Part shown: positions 39,974-45,511 of the stretch, one piece after another
How positions within the stretch are numbered: the first letter of the stretch is position 1
Layout: the number at the start of each line of letters is the position of its first letter
Assembly: GCF_001613165.1 (NCBI RefSeq)
Contig: NZ_BDBV01000111.1
Location: 1 to 45,511 of the forward strand
DNA from: Nocardia mexicana NBRC 108244
GTDB lineage: Bacteria > Actinomycetota > Actinomycetes > Mycobacteriales > Mycobacteriaceae
DNA length: 45,511 bases
Direction: 5' to 3'
Program-made: the position numbers and the translations under genes
The notes under the pieces: generated by a model
Seen by the model: the letters and a program-made list of their open reading frames with translations, nothing else
Told to the model about the DNA's origin: nothing
Database searches by the model: none

Positions 39974-40954
39974 ATGACATCCGAGCCGACGGACGTGCTG
40001 CAGCGTTTTCCGGAGATCGAGCCCTACGCCAACGGCCTGCTCGATGTCGGGGAGGGTAACCGAATCTATTGGGAGACAAGCGGAAACCCGGACGGTAAGC
40101 CGGCACTGGTGGTGCACGGCGGTCCGGGGTCGGGCGGGTCTCGCGGATCGCGGCGGACATTCGACCCGGACGTGTATCGCATCGTGCTGTTCGATCAGCG
40201 CGGCTGCGGCCGGAGCGTGCCTCATGCGTCGGACCCCGCCGTCGGTCTGGCGGCCAACACCACCGACCACCTGATCGCCGATATGGAGCGGCTGCGCGAA
40301 CACCTGGGCATCGACCGCTGGCTGCTGTACGGCGGGTCGTGGGGATCGACCCTGATCCTCGCCTACGCGCAGCGATATCCGCAGCGGGTCGCCGAGATCG
40401 TGCTGGTCGGGGTGACGATGACCCGCTGGGAGGAGGTCGACTGGCTGTACCACGGTCTCGCCCGGCTGCTGCCGGAGGCGTGGGACGCGTTTCGCGACGG
40501 AGTCCCGCCCGCGGAGCGCGACGGAAATCTGGTGGACGCCTACGCGCGGCTGGTCAACGACCCGGACACTGACGTGCGCATGCGCGCCGCCCGCGACTGG
40601 TGTGCCTGGGAGGACGCCGTCATCGCGCACGAAAACCTCGGCAGCCCAGGGCAATACAGCGCGAAACCCGACGCCGATATGCTCGCGATGGTCCGGATCT
40701 GCACGCACTACTTCGCCAACGCCGCCTGGCTCGCCGACGACCAGCTGCTTCGCGACGCGGACCGGCTGGCGGGCATCCCCGGCGTCCTCATTCACGGCCG
40801 CCTCGATCTGTCCGGCCCGCTGGGTACGGCGTGGGAGCTGGCGAAGGTGTGGCCCGATGCCCGGCTGTGGATCATCGACGATTCCGGCCACACCGGCAGT
40901 CCCGCCATGGAGCAGGCCGTGCTGCGCGCTGTCCGCGACTTCGGGACTCGGTAG
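39974..40954 (+). CDS. pip: Proline iminopeptidase (alpha/beta hydrolase, S33)
   Basis: The 326-residue enzyme releases N-terminal proline from peptides. Motifs of S33 are HGGPG (oxyanion region, residues 48-52), DQRGCGRS (74-81) and GGSWGS with nucleophile Ser122. Asp278 in HGRLDLSGP and His306 in DDSGHTGS complete the triad. The DVGEGNRIYWETSGNPDGKPALVVHGG start is the usual one. ATG 39974 has no strong Shine-Dalgarno. It is alone, downstream of a gene remnant on the other strand. Xaa-Pro or Leu specificity of some S33 enzymes cannot be excluded. Confidence 0.93.
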   Translation: MTSEPTDVLQRFPEIEPYANGLLDVGEGNRIYWETSGNPDGKPALVVHGGPGSGGSRGSRRTFDPDVYRIVLFDQRGCGRSVPHASDPAVGLAANTTDHLIADMERLREHLGIDRWLLYGGSWGSTLILAYAQRYPQRVAEIVLVGVTMTRWEEVDWLYHGLARLLPEAWDAFRDGVPPAERDGNLVDAYARLVNDPDTDVRMRAARDWCAWEDAVIAHENLGSPGQYSAKPDADMLAMVRICTHYFANAAWLADDQLLRDADRLAGIPGVLIHGRLDLSGPLGTAWELAKVWPDARLWIIDDSGHTGSPAMEQAVLRAVRDFGTR

Positions 40955-41035
40955 GAAGTCTGCGGCGCACCGCGCAGCGGCGGCGCACTAGAGTTGCGGA
41001 TGTCCGGGAGTTCCGGGTACCCACCAGGAGGAATC

Positions 41036-41392
41036 ATGGAATCGAACTCACTGCTGGGCAGGGCCGTGCGGGGATTCAACGCCGGGGTGGTCGCCCTGAC
41101 CGAAGCGCCCGTGGTCGGCCCGCTCATGGGCAAGAGCTTCGTGCAGATCACCTACGTCGGGCGCAAGTCGGGCAAGACCTTCAGCACGCCCGTGAACTAC
41201 CGGCGGGTGGACGGCGAGCTGGTCATCGGCGTCGCCATGCCGGACAAGAAGTCCTGGTGGCGCAATTTCCTCGGCGAGGGCGGCCCGATCACCCTGCACC
41301 TCGAGGGCGCCGACCGCACCGGCCACGCGGTCGCCAAGCGCGACGAACGCGGCCGCGTCACCGTGCGAGTACGCCTCGACGAGACGAACTGA
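41036..41392 (+). CDS. Deazaflavin (F420)-dependent nitroreductase family protein
   Basis: The 118-residue beta-barrel protein belongs to the DUF385/Ddn-type family, often annotated as nitroreductase/quinone reductase. Signatures are FVQITYVGRKSGKTFSTPVNYRR, WWRNFLGEGGPITLHL and the closing RVTVRVRL strand. Many members bind F420, FMN or heme; the GRKSG motif fits the cofactor-phosphate site. The ATG at 41036 has AGGAGG 5 nt upstream, whereas the in-frame start at 40994 would add unlikely residues. Its substrate is unknown. Confidence 0.85.
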   Translation: MESNSLLGRAVRGFNAGVVALTEAPVVGPLMGKSFVQITYVGRKSGKTFSTPVNYRRVDGELVIGVAMPDKKSWWRNFLGEGGPITLHLEGADRTGHAVAKRDERGRVTVRVRLDETN

Positions 41393-41615
41393 CGCACCGA
41401 AACCCCTTGTGACGGCGCCCCAACCGCCGCGTGCGCCGTTGGTGAGTTGTCCTCGCCGAGCTGCGCCGCCCCGGCTTCGGGCTTAAAGTTGTTGGTGCGC
41501 AAGGTAGTTGCATCGACGGTCGAGGGGAACCGGGCACAGTGCCCGCGCGGGGCGGACACCTGCCGTGGACATGGTTGTTCCTGATTCGATCGTGGTGGGA
41601 TGGATTTCGGTTGCG
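41393..41615. other. 223-bp region between convergent genes
   Basis: No gene is convincing here. Around 41480-41520 the sequence is less GC-rich and has two AGTTG direct repeats about 19 nt apart, like a regulator site. A short plus frame from 41566 begins with membrane-helix-like residues (VVPDSIVVGWISVALG) but runs antisense into the DUF397 gene. It may be a 5' gene remnant or chance. Confidence 0.35.
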
Positions 41616-42005
41616 CTAGGCGTGGTCGAATTCGTGATCGCGCACCCCGTGGTGAAAGGCGTCGAGTTCGTCCTGGTCGAAGACGAGTTCGACGCCCACC
41701 ACGGGTTGCGGTGTGGCGGCGCGGAAGACGTAGTGGCCGTCCTCGCGGCGGGTGACCGCGAGCGGCGACCGATGCGTCACGGTGCCGCGCACACCGGCCT
41801 GGAACGTGTCGAACTGTTCATCGGTGAACAGCAGCAACTCATCCGCGGGTAGCGCGGTGGCGGGGGTGGTGCGATCGGTGGCGCGCTTGTCGTCCCACAC
41901 CGCGGTCCAGCCGTCCCTGCGCGCGATGCGCACGCAGTTCTGGTTGGGCGAGCTGTAGCTCGCCTTGCGGAATTCACCCGCGGTAAAGGTAGGTAGCAGC
42001 GTCAT
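41616..42005 (-). CDS. DUF397 (BldB-like) protein with C-terminal extension
   Basis: The 129-residue protein has the DUF397 core near its N-terminus: FRKASYSSPNQNCVRIARRDGWTAVWDDK (residues ~13-41) and the FTDEQFDTFQAGVR helix. After that core a second similar half appears (VELVFDQDELDAFHHGVRDHEF), so the protein may carry a degenerate repeat of the domain end. DUF397 proteins such as BldB and Scr2 act with XRE-DUF5753 regulators in actinobacterial development and antibiotic control. ATG 42005 has AAAGG 6 nt upstream. It is the last gene of the XRE-DUF574-DUF397 run. Confidence 0.85.
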   Translation of the reverse strand: MTLLPTFTAGEFRKASYSSPNQNCVRIARRDGWTAVWDDKRATDRTTPATALPADELLLFTDEQFDTFQAGVRGTVTHRSPLAVTRREDGHYVFRAATPQPVVGVELVFDQDELDAFHHGVRDHEFDHA

Positions 42006-42074
42006 TGGTGGTGCCTTTCTACAGAGTAAAGCTGCAGCCACGCGAAAACGAAGCGCCGCGCGACTGCGGTGTAC

Positions 42075-42899
42075 CTATGGCTTGTAGCCAACCGCGGCGA
42101 AATTACACGGCCGTGCCGGATCTCGCGGATCCACCGGTCGCTCCGGCCGCCAGTCCGGGGCGTACACGAGCCCCGGCGCGATCATCTCGAAACCGTCGTA
42201 GAAGGCGGCGAAATCGTCGCGACTGCGCACGTTCACCGGGTCGGATGTCTCCTTGTACAGGTCGGCGGCCGCGGCGATGCGCTGTTTGAGCTCGTCCGAG
42301 GCGTCGTCGAGTGAGACGTGGCTCATAGCCACGTAGCTGCCCGAGGGCAACCGGTCGCGCAGTTGCGCCATCAGCTCGTAGGGCCGGTCGCTGTCGGGGA
42401 CGAACGGCCACACGCTGACGATCAGCAGCCCGATCGGCTGATCGAAGTCGATCAGGCGGCGGGTGTCGGGATGGTCGAGGATCAGCTCGGGCACGCGCAG
42501 ATCGGCCTCGACGACGGCGGTGCTGCCGAGCGCGCGCTGCTGCTGCAGCAACTCGTGCGCGCGGTTGACCGCCTCCATGTCGTTGTCGACGTACACCACC
42601 CGAGCATCGGCCGCCATGGACCGGCTCACCTCGTGGGTGTTGCCGACCGTCGGCAGTCCCGAGCCGATGTCGAGGAACTGCCGAATGCCCTGCGCCACCA
42701 TGTATCTGACGGCGCGCTGCAGGAATTCGCGGTTGTGATGGGCCCAGGCGTCGGCATACGGGAAGATCTGGAAGATGCGTTCGCCGAAGATCTTGTCGAC
42801 GTCGAATACCGCCTCGCCGGACAGGTAGTAGTGATACATCCGGGCCGCGGACGGTCGGCTGGCATCGATCTCGCGGGACTCGAAGTCGTTGGCGCTCAT
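42075..42899 (-). CDS. SAM-dependent methyltransferase, DUF574 type
   Basis: The 274-residue protein is a member of the actinobacterial DUF574 family (PF04672). The family opening SRPSAARMYHYYLSG is clear, followed by motif I FLDIGSGLPTVGNTHEV, VVYVDNDMEAV, the DQPIGLLIVSVWPFV strand and the closing GLVYAPDWRPE. Structures of the family show SAM binding; targets are unknown. The gene begins 37 bp after the XRE stop and ends 69 bp before DUF397, so the three are probably cotranscribed. The start ATG 42899 is typical (MSANDFESREIDASRPS). Confidence 0.92.
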   Translation of the reverse strand: MSANDFESREIDASRPSAARMYHYYLSGEAVFDVDKIFGERIFQIFPYADAWAHHNREFLQRAVRYMVAQGIRQFLDIGSGLPTVGNTHEVSRSMAADARVVYVDNDMEAVNRAHELLQQQRALGSTAVVEADLRVPELILDHPDTRRLIDFDQPIGLLIVSVWPFVPDSDRPYELMAQLRDRLPSGSYVAMSHVSLDDASDELKQRIAAAADLYKETSDPVNVRSRDDFAAFYDGFEMIAPGLVYAPDWRPERPVDPRDPARPCNFAAVGYKP

Positions 42900-42936
42900 G
42901 GGACCCCCATCGATCCTGGTTGAAACTGATGACCCG

Positions 42937-43833
42937 TCAGGTGAACGTCTTGCGGCGGAACGAGCGCGCGACGTGCTCGATGAACGTCCGGGAATCCTCT
43001 ACCCCCAGCGCCGCGGCTGACAACCGCGACCACACCGCCTCGCGCGCGGTGACGGCGGGCTTGTCGTCGATGTAGCGAATATCGCCCTGGCTCTCCACGA
43101 TTGCCATGTCCAGGTCGCCGGCCGCGCCCGGCGAGGGCACCCGGATCAGGGTGAACCGGTCCTCCATGCCCGCGCCGTGGGTGGTGACGGTGAACGGCAG
43201 CACCTGCAGCAGGATGTTGGGCCGCCGGGACAGCGTCAGCAGATGTTCGAGCTGTTCGACCATGACCGCCCGGCCGCCGTACTCGCGGCGCAGGCAGGAT
43301 TCGGAGAGGATCGCGCGGAATTCCGGTGACTGCGATTCGGTCAGGATCTGCTGTCTGGCCAGCCGTGCCTGCACCGAATCCTCGACCGTGACCTGGTCGG
43401 GATCGGGCTCGGTGGGATGTTCGGGTTCGTGCAGGGCGCGAATGTAGGACTCGCACTGGATGAGTCCGGGCATGATCTCGGCCTCGGCGACGCGCAGCAG
43501 GCTGGCGTGGGCCTCCAGATCGACCAGCAGGCGGAGTTCTTCGATGTAGGCGCGGCGGTAGCCGCTGTTCCAGAAGCCGCGCTTGTGGTTGTCGCGGCGC
43601 AATTCCTTGAGGGTGTCGAGATAGCCGGTATCGGTGAAGCCGAGCTCGGTGGCCAGCCGCTCCAGATCGCCCACGGTGATGGAGCTGGCGCCGTTGGTGA
43701 GCATGGCGATGCGGCTCTGGCTGGTCTCGATGATCTTGGCCGCCTCGTTCTGGCTGAGGCCCGCCGTATTGATCATGTGCTCGATCTCGCGGCCCAGCAG
43801 GAGTTTCCGCGCCGTGCGTAATCGCGTACCCAT
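42937..43833 (-). CDS. XRE-family regulator with DUF5753 domain (WhiJ-like)
   Basis: The 298-residue protein has an N-terminal helix-turn-helix (residues ~5-65: GREIEHMINTAGLSQNEAAKIIETSQSRIAMLTNGASSITVGDL) and the DUF5753 domain (about 105-285: EAEIMPGLIQCESYIRAL, RQQILTESQSPEFRAILSESCLRR, MVEQLEHLLTLSRRPNILLQVLPF). WhiJ-type proteins pair with DUF397 proteins and repress their own cluster. I chose ATG 43833; TTG 43884 in frame has a purine-rich run next to it but adds residues unlike the family. The inverted-repeat array at 43894-43938 is its likely operator. Confidence 0.88.
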   Translation of the reverse strand: MGTRLRTARKLLLGREIEHMINTAGLSQNEAAKIIETSQSRIAMLTNGASSITVGDLERLATELGFTDTGYLDTLKELRRDNHKRGFWNSGYRRAYIEELRLLVDLEAHASLLRVAEAEIMPGLIQCESYIRALHEPEHPTEPDPDQVTVEDSVQARLARQQILTESQSPEFRAILSESCLRREYGGRAVMVEQLEHLLTLSRRPNILLQVLPFTVTTHGAGMEDRFTLIRVPSPGAAGDLDMAIVESQGDIRYIDDKPAVTAREAVWSRLSAAALGVEDSRTFIEHVARSFRRKTFT

Positions 43834-43893
43834 GATGATCGGCGTGCGGCGGAGCCGATACGCCCTGAACCCCTTCCGCCCCAACCTCTTTCA

Positions 43894-43938
43894 TTAACGT
43901 GATAATCACGCTAACATCTATCACGTTAAGAGTATCAC
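43894..43938. promoter_or_regulatory. Inverted-repeat operator array in front of the XRE gene
   Basis: TTAACGTGATA (43894-43904) and TATCACGTTAA (43919-43929) are a perfect 11-bp inverted repeat with a 14-nt spacer. Nested in the left arm is CGTGAT-A-ATCACG (43898-43910), itself a perfect palindrome. A further ATCAC is at 43934-43938, so four GTGAT/ATCAC half-sites occur in 40 bp. TAACAT (43912-43917) could be a plus-strand -10 inside the array. The region is AT-rich and lies between the XRE gene and the divergent small genes. Confidence 0.75.
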
Positions 43939-44002
43939 AGTTTCAGTATGTAGCGGGCGTCGTCGGCGGTACTCGGCAGCGTCTCGGCGGAGGGGGAGTC
44001 GC

Positions 44003-44188
44003 ATGACGACTACCACGCGAAGGTGTTCCGCGCCTTGCCATTTGGGCGAGGAGCGGGGATGCCGCGACCTGGACGGAGGGCTGACCGACGCCCTCGCGCG
44101 CCGGATTCTCAGCGCGGAGCACACGGTGTCGTGTGCGCAGTGGCTGGCGGCGGTGGCATACCTGTCTGCCGGGCTGGACGACGACTAG
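44003..44188 (+). CDS. Small conserved-type protein of 61 residues
   Basis: The frame starts at ATG 44003 with GGAGGGGGA 6 nt upstream and encodes 61 residues. It has a Cys-containing N-terminus (RRCSAPCHLGEERGCRDL) and a helical end (ALARRILSAEHTVSCAQWLAAVAYLSAGL). I do not know the family. Its position directly divergent from the XRE gene, across the operator array, suggests that the XRE protein controls it. A membrane gene follows at 44217. Confidence 0.6.
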   Translation: MTTTTRRCSAPCHLGEERGCRDLDGGLTDALARRILSAEHTVSCAQWLAAVAYLSAGLDDD

Positions 44189-44216
44189 TCATGCCCGAAG
44201 GCCGGAGTTCGTCGTG

Positions 44217-44552
44217 ATGGGGTTGGCTGCCGTCGTGGTGGTGTGTGGTGCGGTGATCGCGCTCTCGGCGGCCGCGCTGTGGCAGGGTTTCCGTCCGCCG
44301 CAGCGTGATTCGGCCGAATCCGATGATGCGCGAGGGGCGCCCGCCCCCGGAGGAGACACAATGGACGTGTCCGTATGGCCGATCGGCTGGCCGCACGAGG
44401 CGCCGGAGGAGCCGATGTCGGTGAGCGATGCGCATCTGGCGATGCAGCGACACCGTGGCTGTCGGCGCGAGGAGTGCCCGCGCAAGCGTGCGGCGTACCA
44501 GACCCTGGTGGAAGAGGGCCGGCTGAAACCCGATTCCGGGCGGGTGCACTAG
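44217..44552 (+). CDS. Small single-helix membrane protein
   Basis: The 111-residue protein has an N-terminal membrane helix (LAAVVVVCGAVIALSAAALW, residues ~3-22), a disordered linker and a C-terminal soluble part. The latter reads SVSDAHLAMQRHRGCRREECPRKRAAYQTLVEEGRL, a pattern with one Cys pair (GCRREEC) that I associate with small actinobacterial proteins of unknown function. GGAG lies 9 nt before ATG 44217; GTG 44214 is an alternative. Likely in one transcript with the 61-residue gene 28 bp upstream, both divergent from the XRE regulator. Confidence 0.6.
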   Translation: MGLAAVVVVCGAVIALSAAALWQGFRPPQRDSAESDDARGAPAPGGDTMDVSVWPIGWPHEAPEEPMSVSDAHLAMQRHRGCRREECPRKRAAYQTLVEEGRLKPDSGRVH

Positions 44553-44691
44553 AGTTCGTTCTTGGGATCGGTCACAAACCCGGCGCGTCGTCGTTCGGAG
44601 GTTTGTGTCAACCGCAGTGGAGTGCTCGTATTCGTCGCGTGTCCCAGATACTTTCGGTGCTGCGAAGGGACGCGGTGGACGGAGGAGCGCT

Positions 44692-45117
44692 ATGCGAAGC
44701 AACGATTCCGGCAACGCCGATTCCCCGGACGACTCCGGCGAATCCGGAAACCAGCGGCACCCGGTCCCGGAAAGCGATTGGGGCACAGGGGGATCGGATC
44801 CTACCGCGGTCATGCGACTGGGTTTCGAACTCGCGATCGTGCTGCTCGACGCCACCGAGGCGGCGGCGACGCAGGCGCTGCACCGGCTCGAGGACGCGGC
44901 CGCCGACTGGGCCCGCGACGGCGTGCCGATAGATACGGTCCAGCACGCGATTCACTGCGGCGTCAAGGTGAGCCTGGACCGGATCGATCCGTCCGGGGGC
45001 CGCGGCCGTTCGGATCCGCTGGCCGACCGGGCCTTTCTGGTCGACATCCTCGACGTACTGACCTCGACGGTCTCGCGGGCGTACGTCGCCGCGATCCAGC
45101 ACCGGCCCGGCTGGTAG
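44692..45117 (+). CDS. Stand-alone protein resembling the N-terminal domain of PucR-type regulators
   Basis: The 141-residue protein has a disordered Ser/Asp-rich start and one helical domain: MRLGFELAIVLLDATEAAATQALHRLE, then WARDGVPIDTVQHAIHCGVKVSLDRI and LVDILDVLTSTVSRAYVAAIQ. This GVP-(I/L)-x-x-V-x-x-A-x-x-x-G pattern is like the RsbT-type N-terminal domain of PucR/CdaR regulators, but no helix-turn-helix follows. GGAGGAG precedes ATG 44692. It is convergent with the PucR gene (3-bp gap), so it could be a detached paralogue of that protein's N-terminus. Confidence 0.6.
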   Translation: MRSNDSGNADSPDDSGESGNQRHPVPESDWGTGGSDPTAVMRLGFELAIVLLDATEAAATQALHRLEDAAADWARDGVPIDTVQHAIHCGVKVSLDRIDPSGGRGRSDPLADRAFLVDILDVLTSTVSRAYVAAIQHRPGW

Positions 45118-45120
45118 CCC

Positions 45121-45511
45121 TCAGTCGCCGTAGCTGCGGGCGACGAGTGCGGAGCGGAGGTACCAGAGTCCGCTGGCCTGGGTGGGGTCGAAGCCGGTGA
45201 GTTGGCCGATGCGTTTGAGTCGGTAGTCGACGGTGTTGGTGTGGACGTGGAGTAGGCGTGCGGTGCGTTGGCGGTTGAGGTTGTGGGCGATGTGGGTTTG
45301 GAGGGTGTCGAGGAGTTCGGGGTGGTGGTCGAGGGGGTCGAGGAGGGAGCCGAGGTATTCGCGTCCGGGGCCGGGGCGGGTGAGTTGGTATTCGAGGGCG
45401 AGGTCGTCGAATCGGTAGAGGGCGGGTTCGGAGTGCAGGCGGGCGACCATGTCGAGGAGTTGGTGGGCTTGGTCGGCGGCGGTGGGGATGGTGTCGGTTC
45501 CGGCGGTGACG
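45121..45511 (-). CDS. PucR-family regulator, C-terminal part (5' end outside window)
   Basis: The minus frame is open to the window edge at 45511 and stops at 45121. The visible ~129 residues contain the PucR C-terminal region: YLGSLLDPLDHHPELLDTL, then THIAHNLNRQRTARLLHVHT and NTVDYRLKRIGQLTGFDPTQ, a helix-turn-helix seen at the end of PucR/CdaR regulators. Codons in this stretch end almost only in C or A (CTC, CAA, AAA, CGA), unlike neighbours that prefer CTG, CAG, AAG and CGG. The sensor domain lies outside the window. Confidence 0.85.
   Translation of the reverse strand, partial: VTAGTDTIPTAADQAHQLLDMVARLHSEPALYRFDDLALEYQLTRPGPGREYLGSLLDPLDHHPELLDTLQTHIAHNLNRQRTARLLHVHTNTVDYRLKRIGQLTGFDPTQASGLWYLRSALVARSYGD

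Noticed and set aside
41566..41616. Plus-strand start with VVPDSIVVGWISVALG, like a membrane protein N-terminus
   Set aside because: Continues antisense through the DUF397 gene; too short to support a gene or a remnant with confidence.
1..45511. Search by eye for tRNA, rRNA, riboswitches, CRISPR arrays, IS ends and prophage genes
   Set aside because: Nothing with adequate support was found; subtle small RNAs cannot be excluded without covariance-model search.

Overview
The window is a high-GC actinobacterial chromosome segment, most likely from Nocardia or a close relative in the Mycobacteriales. Three things point there. The run miaB, membrane protein (Rv2732c type), divergent DUF349 protein, Rv2728c-type protein, miaA, dapF, hflX, FadE20-type dehydrogenase repeats the order known from Mycobacterium tuberculosis. 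There is an lpqS-cysK2-MFS operon. The right end carries a DUF5753/DUF574/DUF397 cluster typical of mycelial actinobacteria. No rRNA, tRNA, CRISPR array, insertion sequence or prophage was seen.

Layout. 1-3.1 kb: the end of a CocE/NonD hydrolase, a LIP-family lipase and a methyltransferase. 3.3-5.1 kb: an ECF42 sigma factor with its DGPF/YCII partner and a likely autoregulated promoter. 5.1-8.5 kb: the gluABCD-type glutamate ABC transporter on the minus strand. 8.6-21.7 kb: the conserved tRNA-modification, diaminopimelate and hflX block. A minus-strand kinase-fold gene (18.2-19.3 kb) and a plus-strand acyltransferase lie between hflX and fadE. 21.7-32.4 kb: an accessory region rich in regulators (PucR, TetR, AraC, ECF41), with a HelD-type RNA polymerase-associated ATPase, an oxidoreductase, a Tat-exported amidohydrolase lipoprotein, an Asp/Glu-racemase-fold protein and an Rv1733c-type membrane protein. 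32.4-36.3 kb: a fatty-acid-hydroxylase/FadR pair divergent from an FMN reductase, then an AccD4-like carboxyltransferase. 36.3-39.5 kb: a copper-type operon made of a CsoR/RicR-like operator, a small Cys-containing ORF, lpqS, cysK2 and an MFS transporter. 39.5-45.5 kb: a gene remnant, a proline iminopeptidase, a deazaflavin-dependent reductase, the DUF397/DUF574/XRE cluster, small Nocardia-type proteins and a PucR regulator cut by the window edge.

The most interesting signals are regulatory. First, a small ORF with a Cys-Ala-Cys-Cys motif sits between a near-perfect CsoR-type operator and lpqS-cysK2 and is translationally coupled to lpqS. Second, a TetR repressor and a HelD-like ATPase share one compact divergent promoter with a dyad operator. 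Third, a FadR operator lies exactly between two back-to-back promoters. Fourth, a repeated GTGAT/ATCAC operator array stands in front of the XRE gene. Several genes (tetR, fadR, miaB, perhaps gluA) look leaderless, with a TANNNT box 6-8 nt before the start codon. Two gene remnants without start codons (PfpI/DJ-1 and nucleotidyltransferase C-termini) and a twice-used terminator hairpin were also found. All functions are inferred from motifs and remembered family features; no database search was run.
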